A DNA stretch of 64,000 nucleotides, from assembly GCA_009741485.1 (NCBI GenBank), contig CM019229.1, positions 1,770,203 to 1,834,202 of the forward strand, read 5' to 3'. A program made the position numbers and the translations under genes. The first letter of the stretch is position 1. Each line of letters begins with the position of its first letter. The notes beneath the pieces were generated by a model. That model searched no databases. It saw only the letters and a list, made by a program, of their open reading frames with translations, and was not told where the DNA came from. Of the stretch, positions 1-11,156 are shown piece by piece. Source of the stretch: Malurus cyaneus samueli. Taxonomy: Eukaryota > Chordata > Aves > Passeriformes > Maluridae.

Positions 1-2691
1 ATTAATTATTATACTACTTAGTATTATTATTTATGTAATTTTTTATTATTTTCTTATACCTGGTGCTCATTTGTGTGTCTGAGCCCTTCATCTGCAAGGA
101 ATCCAGAGCTTGTGTTGGTATTTGCTGTCAACATAACTTTGGAAAAAGTCTTGAAAAAAGCCCCCAACAATAACAATAACAGATAAAATCATCATCCCCA
201 ACTCTCTAATACCCAAACAGCTCTAAGCTGGTACATATATATTTCCTAGTGCAAAGTTAAAAGTGCAAAGTCATTCACTTAGGTTCGAAGTGTGGGTGAA
301 TCGCAGTTAGGGAGGGATTGTTCAGTAATTGCAGCTGCTGAGGGGCAGCCATGGTTTTGGAAAGGCTGATCCATGGATTTTAAGCCCATAAACGCTGCCT
401 GCTGCTGGAAACCAGAATAGAGCATCAGAGCAATCTATTGTGATGCGCCTCCCCAGTAACCTCCATGAATGTGTTTCAGCAGGGATGGACCTTAAATTGG
501 CGGAGTTTAAGATGCTACCAGCTATCAAGATGGCAGACAGATAATCATGTTGGTGATGCCGTCTGCTCCTGTGATTGGTACCATTATCCATGAGGTGGTT
601 CAGAAATGGGTTTGCAGTTGAACAGTCAGAGCTAGTGCTGTGGACAGTGGTTTGGGGCGCTTGCATTTGCCTTCTTGCCAGAAGTTATTATGTCAGCGGT
701 ACTCAGGACTCTCCTTCCTAGAGAAGGAGAAAGAGCTACCCGTATATAGTTCTCCTTCGTGTGTTGCCATTCTTGTCTTTCAGCTCTCTGATCTAGATCC
801 AAATGATTTTAACTAGCGTCAATAAAAATTGACTCGCCAGGTCGCAACTGTAGGGAGTGTGTCTGCATCGCCGGTTTTTCTCTTCACCTGGAGAAACCTA
901 AACCTGTCAGACCCAGTCCTCTGAGGTGTCATGCCCCGAGGGGAGGCAGGCTGTGCAGACTGGAGAAGAGCTCACATCTCCCGTCCATTCCAGCCTGACC
1001 TTTCAGGACACTTGCTATGTTTGACAGCACAGCTAAACGTGGTACGTGATAAAATAAATGATAGATCACAAATAAAAGATAAATATTTGAGAGAAGTAAC
1101 TCTTAGGTGCTGCACTGTGTTGACCCATATCTGACGGTGCCTCCCTAGATTCCACAGATATACTCAAAAGTTGGGTTGGATAAGGCGTACCCTTGAAGCC
1201 TCTACTTTCGATGTCCCTAACCAACGCTTGAATGAGCTGGGCATTCTTCGCTAAAATCCAGAACCAGGCAGTGGCCTCAAGCCACTCAACTTGGCTCTGC
1301 ACCTCCTTTCGTTGTAATTTTGGGAAGTCTCCAGTATTTCAAGGTTATTTTGCATTCAGCTTCCGATTAAATGGGGCATAAGCATGGATTCTGTTGGACA
1401 ACCACCATATGATCAGTTATAATTGCCTGAGCTGATCTTTCAAGGTCTGGCAGCTGAGGAGGGAGGGAGCAGTAGAGAAACAGGGTTTTGCTGACACTTA
1501 GATGGCTTCAGCAGCATTAGAAGTGAGGGATAAAAAGCTCTCAGGTTGTTTGTGGGGCTGAGCTCACTCTGGGGATTGTTCAGGCAGGTGTTGGGAGCAG
1601 CTCCTTCCTTCCCTCCTTCTGAGGCCAATCCCTGTGTGAGGCAGCCCGAGCTCAGCCAGAACTGCCCCTTCTGGTGAAGCCTCTTTGGGTCTGTGGGGTC
1701 TGAGAAGCTGCAGCTGCCCCATGGCAGGGTGTGTCTGAGGGTTTGGGGTGGAGAGAGGGTGTGCCTGAGGGGTTTGGGTGGAGAAGGGTGTGCCTGAGGG
1801 GTTTGGGGTGTGCCGAGGGTTTGGGTGGATGAGAGGTGTGCCGAGGTTTGGGTGGAGGAGGTGTGCCTGAGGGGTTGGTGGATTGGAGAGAGGGTGTGCC
1901 TGAGGGGTTTGGGGTGTGCCTGAGGGGTTTGAGTGGAGAGAGGGTTGTGCCTGAGGGTTTGGGATGAGAGAGGGATGTTGCCTGAGGGGTTTGGGATGGA
2001 GAGAGGGTGTGCCCGAGGGGTTTGGGATGGAGAGAGGGTGTGCCTGAGGGGTTTGGGGTGGAGAGATGGATGTGGCAGCTGGGTGCCTGGGTGAGACGCC
2101 GTGGGACGGGCAGCGCTGGTTTTTGGGAACGCTTCAATCTGTTCATCTTGATGATGCTGATATAACTGGGTCAAAGTTAAAGGTGCTTATATAGCTTGAT
2201 TTATAAAATACTTTGGTAACATGAATGATAACATTTTAATACTTATATGACTTGAATGATAGCTTTTTACTTATGACCGACATGAGTACACAAAAATTTC
2301 TTCCTGTGTCTTTTTTTGAAAGTAAAGCAGTTCCTTCTGCTCCCTCACACCTGCTTCATACACACTTCTCCCTTTACTGCCATTTTTTCGTCTTTCCAAG
2401 ATCACTCAAAGAAATGCAGATAGGATGTGTCATGCAAATGAAATTTTGTATTAGCTTTCCACTCCCCACTGTTGCTAGAGAGAAACTTTCCAAACAAAGG
2501 TCTTGGAATTTTGAGTGCCATAAACTTTTTTCTTCTTTATTGCTCACGTCAAATGTAGTTAACTAGTTGCTTAATGTTTAAATAACGCAAAAACTGCTGA
2601 AGGAAAAATAGATGAGTATAGCTAATTTGGGAAAACAGCCATGGAAATGAACCAGACACTCTAATGAGAAATTGGGGCAAATGTAAGCCAT
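1..2691 (+). repeat. Repeat block copy A, degraded or error-rich, with minisatellite
   Basis: This block aligns to 5355-7803 (copy C) over its whole length, but with very many one- and two-base insertions and deletions, often in homopolymers and short repeats. It includes an antisense CR1-like piece (about 1125-1320), a short run of the 31-bp G-rich minisatellite (about 1733-2068), and the post-satellite segment from 2090. About 255 bp at 2283-2540 have no counterpart in copies C and D. At 2691/2692 the sequence jumps from post-satellite sequence straight back to pre-satellite sequence. The error profile looks like uncorrected long-read consensus rather than natural divergence, which is inference. 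Confidence 0.7.
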
Positions 2692-3943
2692 CTCTAAGCT
2701 GGTACATTATTTATTTATTTTCCTAGTGCAAAGTTAAAAGTGCAAAGTCATGTTCACTTAGGTTCGAAGTGTGGGTGAATCGCAGTTAGGGAGGGATTTT
2801 TTCTGTTTGTGTTTTAAGCTCAGTAATTGCAGCTGCTGAGGGGCAGCCATGGTTTTGGAAAGGGCTGATCCATGGATTTTAAGCCCAATAAACGCTGCCT
2901 GCTGCTGGAAATCCCAGAATAGAGCATCAGAGCAATTCAAGGTTGTGATGCCGTCTCTCCTTGCAGGGTAACTCATTATCCATGGGAATGTGTTTCAGCA
3001 GGGAATGGGATTTTTGCAGTTCTGAACAGCACAAGAGGCAGTGGCAGGTGTGGGACAGGTGGGGGTTTGAGGAGCAGCTGCATTTTGCTTTTTTCAGCCC
3101 AGATTATTTATGTGGTATCAGGCTCTCCCTGTAAAGGAGAAAAGCTCCGTATTAGTTCTCTCTGTGTTGCCATCTTTGTCTTTCAGCTTCTGCCATCAAT
3201 CCAATAAATGTTTCTGGGTGCAATAATTGGGCACTGCTCAGGGAGGTGTGTTCTGGCATGGGTTTTCTTCACCTGGAGAAACCTAAAACCTGTCAGGACC
3301 CAGTCCTGAGTGTCTGCCCCAGGGGAGCAGGTGGGACTGGAGGAGCTCCAGTGCTCCCTTCCAGCCTGAACCTTTCAGGCATTGCTGTTTGCACAGCACA
3401 GCTAAACGTGGACGTGTAAAAAAATTACAAAATGATGGAAAAACAGTGCTCACTTTTGACCCAAATGTGCTGATGTGCCCCCAGAATCCCAGAAATCAAA
3501 AGTTGGGTTGGAAAGGGACCTTGAAGCTCATCTTGTGTCACCCCTTGCCATGGGCAGGGACATCTTCCACCAGACCAGGCTGCTCAAGGTCCACCCAACT
3601 TGCTCTCACCCCTTTCTTTAATTTTTGTGAAGTCTCAGTTATTTCAAGGTTATTGGCATTCAGCTTCCAGGGATAAAATGGAGACATTTCAGGGTGGCAC
3701 TGAGGAGGGAGGGAGCAGTAGAGAAACAGGGTTTTGCTGACACTTAGATGGCTTCAGCAGCATTAGAAGTGAGGGATAAAAAGCTCTCAGGTTGTTTGTG
3801 GGGCTGAGCTCACTCTGGGGATTGTTCAGGCAGGTGTTGGGAGCAGCTCCTTCCTTCCCTCCTTCTGAGGACAATCCCTGTGTGAGGCAGCCCGAGCTCA
3901 GACAGAACTGCCCCTTGTGGTGAAGCCTCTTTGGGTCTGTGGG
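2692..3943 (+). repeat. Repeat block copy B, truncated before the minisatellite
   Basis: It matches copy C from about 5579 to 6817 with few differences. It begins mid-unit at CTCTAAGCTGG, directly after copy A, and stops at TTTGGGTCTGTGGG, exactly where the other copies run into the 31-bp minisatellite. From 3944 the sequence is unrelated. It contains a CR1-like antisense piece at about 3480-3600 (GTTGGGTTGGAAAGGGACC onward). Confidence 0.75.
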
Positions 3944-4082
3944 AATGGGTTTGGCAATTTCCATGAGCAGGGAGTGTGGAACTGAGCTCAAAAAACGCTC
4001 TAAAACCACAGAATGTGAAGAGGGGAGAATGTGGTGAAGGTTGAGAATAATCCATAGGAGAGCCCTGACACTTCATTAATTA

Positions 4083-4240
4083 CAGAATCACAGAATTGTT
4101 GGAGTGGGAAGGACTTGAGCCCGCAGTGCCACCACCTGCATGGCAGGGATTCTTTCACATCCCAGGCTGTTCCAGCCCCAATGTTCCACCTGGCCTTGGA
4201 CACTTCCAGAGTCCAGGGCAGCCACAGCTCTCTGGGATAA
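4083..4240 (-). repeat. CR1 LINE 3' fragment
   Basis: The segment reads ATCACAGAATTGTTGGAGTGGGAAGGACTT-like, then a degraded version of the CATGGCAGGGA core and a GGCAGCCACAGCTCTCTGGG-like end. This is the reverse complement of an avian CR1 3' end. It is old and diverged. Confidence 0.8.
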
Positions 4241-5354
4241 TTAATAAGTGAGTAATTTGGATTCCTAATAATTTAGAGATTGGGAACTCAGATGATCCCA
4301 AGGGGGAAGCACAGTTTGAATTTCCTCATGTGCAGTTTTGGGACCGAGATATTTTCCATGCTGGAATGCTGGGATGTGTTTAAATGAAAATGTCAAAACT
4401 TCCATAGTGCCTGTGTGTAAGAACAATCCAGGATTTGGTTTTGGAATCTGTTGGGAATTGCATTCAGCACTTGCAGGGTTCTCTGGGACTTTGCTGTTGC
4501 AAATCTGGAGATTTAATGGCTCCTTGGGAAGGAGGTTTGGAAAAGGTCTCTCTGTGCCCATAAAGACAAAACTTACAGTTTGGAGCTAAAAAAACCCTCC
4601 TGAGGCTATGTTTAAAGTTAAAATTTAATTCCCTTTTCTACAAATTTACAAATTTCATCTTTTCTGAAAGGCTCAGGAGCCCCTTGGAGCACAGTTAATT
4701 TTATGCGCTCGTATATCACGGAAATTGTGGGAAAGGATCTCGGACAGTTTGAGTGTTTTTCTTCTTGATCCAAATGAAACTCAGTCAGGAGGTGCCTGGC
4801 TGAGAGGAGAGGTTTTATTTTAACAGCTGAAACTCTTAACCTGCTTTCAGGAGGAGGAAGGTGAATTCCAGAGCCAAGAAGCTGTGATAAAAAGCTGGTA
4901 CTAGGGGAGAGAGATAAAACAGAACATCTTACACAGCCCTTTGGGGAGCCTTAGGAGAGTTGTTTTCCATAATGTTATTACAAAGATGATTTTTTCTTTT
5001 TTTCTTGTGTTGCCCTTCTATATATTGGTTTAAAATGTGATGACAGAACAAAACATCCCTGTACCTGAGAAAAAAACAAAGCCTGGGGCTTGCAAAGTGA
5101 AAGGGCTTTAAATTTCCCCATGCAGTTTTCCAAGAGCAGTTACTGCTGGTGAAATTAGAGTTGATATTGGCAAGTTCATCTCAATTTTCTGGACTTGGGG
5201 CAAGTTTTTGATCTCAGGATGTTCTGGTTGGGTGGATTGTCTATTTTGTGCACATGGAGCCTTTCAAGGAGGGATTTTGATGGAAGTGGGGTTGCTGAAC
5301 TATGTATTTTGCACAGGGCAATATTTTTTTTTTTTTTTTGAACATTATAATATT

Positions 5355-7400
5355 ATTAATTATTATACTCTTTAGATTTTATTTTTTTATTTTTTTATTA
5401 TTTTCTTATACCTGGTGCTCATTTTGTGTGTCTGAGCCCTTCATCTGCAAGGAATCCAGAGCTTGTGTTGGTATTTGCTGTCAACATAAGCTTTGGAAAA
5501 AGTCTGAAAAAAAGCCCCCAAAAAACCAATCAAACAGATAAAATCATCAATCCCCCAACCTCTAAATAACCCAAACAACTCTAAGCTGGTACATTATTTA
5601 TTTATTTTCCTAGTGCAAAGTTAAAAGTGCAAAGTCATGTTCACTTAGGTTCGAAGTGTGGGTGAATCGCAGTTAGGGAGGGATTTTTTCTGTTTGTGTT
5701 TTAAGCTCAGTAATTGCAGCTGCTGAGGGGCAGTCATGGTTTTGGAAAGGGCTGATCCATGGATTTTAAGCCCAATAAACGCTGCCTGCTGCTGGAAATC
5801 CCAGAATGAGCATCAGAGCAATTCAAGGTTGTGATGCCGTCTCTCCTTGCAGGGTAACTCATTATCCATGGGAATGTGTTTCAGCAGGGAATGGGATTTT
5901 TGCAGTTCTGAACAGCACAAGAGGCAGTGGCAGGTGTGGGACAGGTGGGGGTTTGAGGAGCAGCTGCATTTTGCTTTCTTCAGCCCAGTTATTTGTGTGG
6001 TATCAGGCTCTCCCTGTAAAGGAGAAAATCTCTGTATTAGTTCTCTCTGTGTTGCCATCTTTGTCTTTCAGCTTCTGCCATCAATCCAAAATGTTTCTGG
6101 GTGCAATAATTGGGCACTGCTCAGGGAGTTGTGTTCTGGCATGGGTTTTCTTCACCTGGAGAAACCTAAAACCTGTCAGGACCCAGTCCTGAGTGTCTGC
6201 CCCAGGGGAGCAGGTGGGACTGGAGGAGCTCCAGTGCTCCCTTCCAGCCTGAACCTTTCAGGCATTGCTGTTTGCACAGCACAGCTAAATGTGGACGTGT
6301 AAAAAAATTACAAAATGATGGAAAAACAGTGCTCACTTTGACCCAAATGTGCTGATTTGTCCCCAGAACCCAGAAATCTAAAGTTGGGTTGGAAAGGGAC
6401 TTGAAGCTCATCTTGTGTCACCCCTGCCATGGGCAGGCATCTTCCCCAGACCAGGCTGCTCAAGGTCCACTCAACTTGCTCTCACCCCTTTCTTTAATTT
6501 TTGTGAAGTCTCAGTTATTTCAAGGTTATTGGCATTCAGCTTCCAGGGATAAAATGGAGACATTTCAGGGTGGCACTGAGGAGGGAGGGAGCAGTAGAGA
6601 AACAGGGTTTTGCTGACACTTAGATGGCTTCAGCAGCATTAGAAGTGAGGGATAAAAAGCTCTCAGGTTGTTTGTGGGGCTGAGTCACTCTGGGGATTGT
6701 TCAGGCAGGTGTTGGGAGCAGCTCCTTCCTTCCCTCCTTCTGAGGCAATCCCTGTGTGAGGCAGCCCGAGCTCAGACAGAACTGCCCCTTGTGGTGAAGC
6801 CTCTTTGGGTCTGTGGGTCTGAGAAACTGCAGCTGCCCCATGGCAGGGGGTGTGCCTGAGGGGTTTGGGGTGGAGAGAGGGTGTGCCTGAGGGGTTTGGG
6901 ATGGAGAGAGGGTGTGCCTGAGGGGTTTGGGATGGAGAGAGGGTGTGCCCGAGGGGTTGGGTGGAGAGAGGGTGTGCCTGAGGGGTTTGGGTGGAGAGAG
7001 GGTGTGCCTGAGGGGTTTGGGGTGGAGAGAGGGTGTGCCTGAGGGGTTTGGTGGGAGGGTTTGAGTTGGAGAGAGGTGTGCCTGAGGGGTTTGGGATGGG
7101 GTGTGCCTGAGGGTGAGGGGGTGTCTGAGGGGTTTGGGGTGGAGAGAGGGTGTGCCTGAGGGTTTGGGGTGTGCCGAGGGGTTTGGGTGTGGAGGGGTGT
7201 GCTGAGGGTTGGGGTGTGCCTGAGGGGTTTGGGGTGTGCCTGAGGGGTTGTGAGGGTGTGCCTGAGGGGTTTGGGTGGAGAGAGGGTGTGCCTTGTGAGA
7301 GAGGTGTGTGGGTGGGTGGAGTGAGGGTGAGTCCTGATTGGTGTGGATTGAGATTGCCTGAGGGGTGAGAGGTGTGCCTGTGGGAGGGTGGATGGATTGG
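5355..7400 (+). repeat. Repeat block copy C, pre-satellite part plus minisatellite
   Basis: This is the best-preserved full copy of the block found at 1-2691 and 2692-3943. It starts after a poly-T and AT-rich stretch (5322-5400), carries a CR1-like antisense piece at about 6361-6480, and then enters the 31-bp minisatellite at about 6849. The satellite has several shortened or garbled units between 7030 and 7300. Confidence 0.8.
6849..7400 (+). repeat. 31-bp G-rich minisatellite, copy C
   Basis: Tandem units of about 31 bp have the core GTGTGCCTGAGGGGTTTGGG followed by GTGGAGAGAGG. About 17 units can be followed, with short variants lacking the GGAGAGA part. The same array occurs at about 1733-2068 and 11157-11898. 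Runs of GGGG and GGG on the + strand make it a G-quadruplex candidate. It has no stop codons on the minus strand, so it produces long spurious proline/histidine/threonine-rich reading frames. Confidence 0.9.
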
Positions 7401-8362
7401 GTGTGGATGGGGGCATGGGTGTGGCAGCTGGGGTGAGACCCCATGGGATGGCAGGGCTGTGCCCACCTGCATGGGAGCAGCGCCGGTTTTTGGGAACGCT
7501 TCAATCTGTTCATCCTGATGATGCTGATATAACTGAGTCCAAGTTAAAGTTTCTTACATAGCTAGATTTATAAAATAATTCTGTAACCTGAATGATAACA
7601 TTTTAATACATATAGAACTTGAATGATGCTTTTAATACTTACGTGACCTGAATCATAACATTTTTTCAATGTAATAGCCAAATGTAGTTAACTAGTTGCT
7701 TAATGTTTAAATAAGCAAAAACTCTCGGTGGATAACCTAAAAATAGAAGTATAGCTAATTGGGAAACAGCAGGATGAACTAATGAGAAATGGCAAATGTA
7801 AAGCCATGAGCCACAAGATGAAGAATTGAGACCGTTAGAACAGAAAGCCCAAGGAACACCATAACTGTGCATGCTCTGAAGGAAAAGTAGAAAAGTTTAA
7901 ATGCGAAAAAGACCTTGAGCATTCATCGAAGAAGACTCCCTACAACCACCTAAATTGGGGAAGGTGTCCCGAATGAGTGTGCTTGAGATTGCCCAAAAGG
8001 AAAAGGTGGAGGGGATGCACCACCACAGAAGTGCAAGTGCAGTACAAAAAAATTATTTAAAACATGAAGTAATCTATTAAATTAGTTCTGGACATGTTAT
8101 GTGATGTATGCTGACATAGCATATTAAACAATATTTATTGTATAAATAAGACACTTGACAAAGGTTTTTGAGTTGGGTGGAGAAATCCCCCTCACCTGCA
8201 GGCTGCAATAAACAAACAACTGCTCTATAGAGGAGCTATATGTGGTATATATGGGGACATCTATAGAGACTGCTCAGTGGGGTTTTCTCCACAGCCCATC
8301 TTTCCAGGCTTCAGTGTTGTTTGTAGTTTGGGAATTGTGCTGATGCTGTGTCCCTGTTGCAG

Positions 8363-8476
8363 GTGGAAGCCCTGACCCACCAGCCCAGAGCCACCACGGT
8401 GCACGCAGTGCGGGACTCGGAGCTGGCCAAGCTGCCCGAGGGGGCTCTCATCTCCATCAAGCGCAAATTCCCCCAG
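8363..8476 (+). CDS. PNPLA7: PNPLA7 exon, third cNMP-binding-like domain (first of two identical copies)
   Basis: This is a 114-nt exon of 38 codons, phase 0 at both ends, bounded by TGTTGCAG and GTAAGG. It encodes [20 protein letters not shown], then a helix [18 protein letters not shown]. This corresponds to the C-terminal part of the third cyclic-nucleotide-binding-like domain of NTE-family proteins. In this family those domains are thought to be regulatory or to target lipid droplets and the ER. Wording such as [16 protein letters not shown] and SIKR fits PNPLA7 better than its paralogue PNPLA6. The same exon recurs unchanged at 12859-12972. Because it is frame-neutral, including both copies would insert 38 residues without a frameshift, but an assembly duplication is more likely. 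Identification rests on remembered family sequence. Confidence 0.92.
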
Positions 8477-9658
8477 GTAAGGCAATTCAAAGCATTTTCC
8501 TGTCTCTCTCAAAGGATGCCTGAGAGGCTCAAGCTCCCCGTTAGCAGCGAGTCCTTGGGATTTTCTGTGGGATTGATGCTGTGAGGAAACGCCGCGTGCT
8601 CCGAGCGGCTCCATCGCAGCTTTGCCCCAGCTTTCCTCGCTCTGTCTCCCATCAGTGGCTGCAGCTTTCATGGCAGGGCTGCTCTGGGGGTCTGGAAGGA
8701 GCTGTGTCAAATGCGGATGTGGCAAAGTGGGGTCACTCAGTGCTGCTGATGGCAAATGGGAGTTTGGCTTCTAAAATCCCTTTAAAAATGTTATTTATTC
8801 CTGCTCCTCGCCGGGGCTCAGAGTCAGCCCTTGGCTCTCTGTACCTTCATTTCCAGAGCTGTGATATTTGGGGGTTGCTTTCCCTCTTGCTGCTGTTTTG
8901 GGTTGTCAATCCTCGTTGTGCAGCTGCCACATCTGTCTGTGTCCTGAAGACTGGGATTGCTCCCTTTGAATCCATCAGCTCATCCATCTTCTTTAATTCA
9001 CTTGACATTATATCTCTCTCCTGCAAATTTGGAGACTGACGGACTCGAAATTTAATTCTTTTGTCCCTAAGTGCATCAGGGACATTATACTAAGCACTAA
9101 ATCATTGCACTGGCCTTAAAGGCAATTCTTTAATGCTGTTACTTCAAATTATTTCTGATTTTTCATTTTGCTCTCTTTCAAGACATTGATTTTTCTTTTT
9201 TACCAGATTTCTTTTAAAAAATCCTGCAAAAATAATAGACCTAATTTAAATACTTGTATTCTCTTGCTTTCCTAGCACCTGTAATAACTTTTTTTTTTAG
9301 TTGTACAATATAAAGCCTCTATTCAGGCATTTTCATAGTGCCAAAACTGTGGGGTTTTGTCTGTATTATTGCCAGGAGAATTTAATTATGGCAATAAGTG
9401 TTCAGAAGTTGTGTCAGTGAAAGATAATCTTCCCAGTTTTCCCTGTAATGATTGTTTTCGCTAAAGTGTTTCTCAGCTTCTCTTGGGAATTATTGACTTC
9501 TGATCTGTGGAACTCACTTGAAAAGACCTGTGAGTTTATTCCTCTCTATTTAATGGAAGAGGTTTATGAGCTGGGAGCATTGTCACCTCAAACTGGGGCC
9601 ATCCCAAACGTGTGGGATCCACTGGAGCTGCTTTCAGCCATTGCTGTCCTTGTGGCTG

Positions 9659-10018
9659 CTCCAGAAGGGAGGAGATGACACAGAGAGGATTCAAACCCAC
9701 CTGTGTGTGGTGAATTGTTTTAAATGTAACTGGTGAATACATAAACTGTAAATCACCAGTGTTACAGATTGCTTTGAGTTGGAAGGGATTTTAAATTTAT
9801 CTTGGTCCAGAAGGGAGGAGATGACCCAGGGGAGATTCAAACCCACTTGTGTGTGGTGGATTTTTAAATGTAACTGGTAAACACATAAACTGTAAATTAT
9901 CAGTCCAGACTGCTTGGTGTTGGAAGGGATTTTAAAATTATTCCTGTAACACCTGCCACAGGCAGGGAACCTTCCCCTAGACCTAGTTGCTCCAAACCCT
10001 GTCCAGCCTGACCTAAAC
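9659..10018 (-). repeat. Tandem 150-bp repeat with CR1-derived sequence (copy C)
   Basis: A segment starting CCAGAAGGGAGGAGATGAC occurs twice in a row, at 9659-9808 and 9809-9940. Each copy contains ATTCAAACCCACYTGTGTGTGG and ends in GTTGGAAGGGATTTTAAA. The second runs on into a degraded antisense CR1 (CACAGGCAGGGAACCTTCC, then TGCTCCAAACCCTGTCCAGCC) to about 10018. The same structure is at about 14159-14519 in the second block. Confidence 0.75.
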
Positions 10019-10689
10019 ACTGACCAATGCCTTGAACATGGCTCTGCAGTAAGGCTGGGCTCTAATTCTGCCTCTTTATCTGGGGCATGAATTTATTTCA
10101 GTGTCTCTTCTCTCTCTTTTCCCTTTCTGCCAGCTGGCAGAGTTGTTTTCCCCTGAACAGTGATCTCTGTGGAGCTGTGAATCTCTTTGCTTTGCAGTTA
10201 AAATTGAGCTTGAGTGTTACATTTATAGCACAATTCAAAACATTTATTTGTAATAGAATTCAAATGTCTTCCCATGTGTGAAGAGCACAGCCCATCAGCC
10301 TTAAATCCCTGACCTTTTTCAGTATGGAATCAGATTTCTCTAGACTCGCCTATAGTCTGGCTGATGAGTTGCAATGAAACAAAAATGCTAAAATAGATAT
10401 TTTAAGGAAAAGTGTTGCGACACAGGTTGTTAGAAAGACACATTCGTGCTGCTGTTTGAGGTCTCCAAATTCTAAGTAGATGTTAAACCGGTATAAAAAA
10501 TGTGAGAACTTACTTTTTTTTTTCTATGGTATTATTTTAGAACCAGCACTGGAAATAGAAGGAGGAACATAAGATAGATTTGTGGAGGTGATTTATGCAG
10601 TTAATGCCTTCAGACTCTCTTAAGAACTTAAGATAAAATATTTTAATCGGATTTCAGAGTCTTGCGTGTTCTCCCTTTGTCTGTTAGGT

Positions 10690-11101
10690 CCATCAGAGAA
10701 TGGTTGGGTTGGAAGAGGCTTAAGCCCATCCAGTGCCACCCTGTCATGGCAGGAACACCTCCACTGTCCCAGGCTGCTCCAGCCCAATGTCCAGCCTGGC
10801 CTTGGCAGCCAGGGATCCAGGGGCAGCCACAGCTTCTCTGGGCACCCTGTGCCAGGGCCTCCCCCCTCCCAGGGAAGGATTTCTTTCTAAACTAAATCTC
10901 CTCTGGTAGTTTGAAGCCATTCTCCCTTGTCCCCAGTCCCTCTCCACCTTTCCTGTAGCTCCTTCAGGCCCTGCAAGGCCACGCTGAGCTCCCCAGCTTC
11001 TCCTCTCCAGGTGAGCACCCCCAGCTTCCCAGCCTCCTCCCAGCAGAGCTGCTCCATCCCTCTGATCCCCTGGTGCTCCCCTGGTCTCTCTGCAGCAGCC
11101 T
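10690..11101 (-). repeat. CR1 LINE 3' fragment, cut by the N gap
   Basis: The antisense CR1 begins at GAATGGTTGGGTTGGAAGAGG and passes through the CACTGTCCCAGGCTGCTCC and CACAGCTTCTCTGGGCACC blocks. It reaches a TCTCTCTGCAGCAGCCT end at 11101, where the N gap starts. Comparison with the longer copy at 34394-34900 shows the next expected bases are the AGGTCCCTCCTGTGCTG segment, which appears at 14716. The element therefore looks split by the sequence 11102-14710. Confidence 0.9.
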
Positions 11102-11126
11102 NNNNNNNNNNNNNNNNNNNNNNNNN
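11102..11126. other. Assembly gap (25 N)
   Basis: Twenty-five consecutive N lie between a CR1 and the G-rich minisatellite. A fixed 25-base run usually marks a gap of unknown size. It lies at the start of the redundant block that carries the second exon copy. Confidence 0.97.
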
Positions 11127-11156
11127 CTGAGATAAACTGCAGCTGCCATGGGCAGG

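Larger units (their letters stand above)
1..8362 (+). other. PNPLA7: Intron (5' part) upstream of the first visible PNPLA7 exon
   Basis: No exon of PNPLA7 or any other gene is recognisable here on either strand. The stretch is filled by three partial copies of one repeat block (1-2691, 2692-3943, 5355-8362), a CR1 fragment at 4083-4240, and otherwise unique AT-rich sequence (about 4240-5300) in which I see nothing specific. It ends in a normal acceptor with a TGTCCCTGTTGCAG tract at 8349-8362. The preceding PNPLA7 exon, which should encode the earlier part of the third cyclic-nucleotide-binding-like domain, is not in the window. Confidence 0.6.
7401..10204 (+). repeat. Duplicated exon-containing block, first copy
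   Basis: It is nearly identical to 11899-14704, with an offset of about 4496-4500 bp. It comprises post-satellite sequence, the 114-bp PNPLA7 exon, and about 1.7 kb of downstream intron. Differences are few single-base changes or indels, for example CGCCGCGTGCTCC against CGCCGCTGCTCC. Identity ends sharply after GCAGTTAAAAT at 10204. Indel differences cluster at 7700-8150, where this copy looks the poorer of the two. Confidence 0.9.

Noticed and set aside
8581..9039. A 152-codon plus-strand open frame, with a 111-codon partner at 13199-13534
   Set aside because: It lies in intron sequence just after the duplicated exon's donor. It is present twice only because the block is duplicated, has no recognisable domain, and differs in frame start between copies because of a single-base indel.
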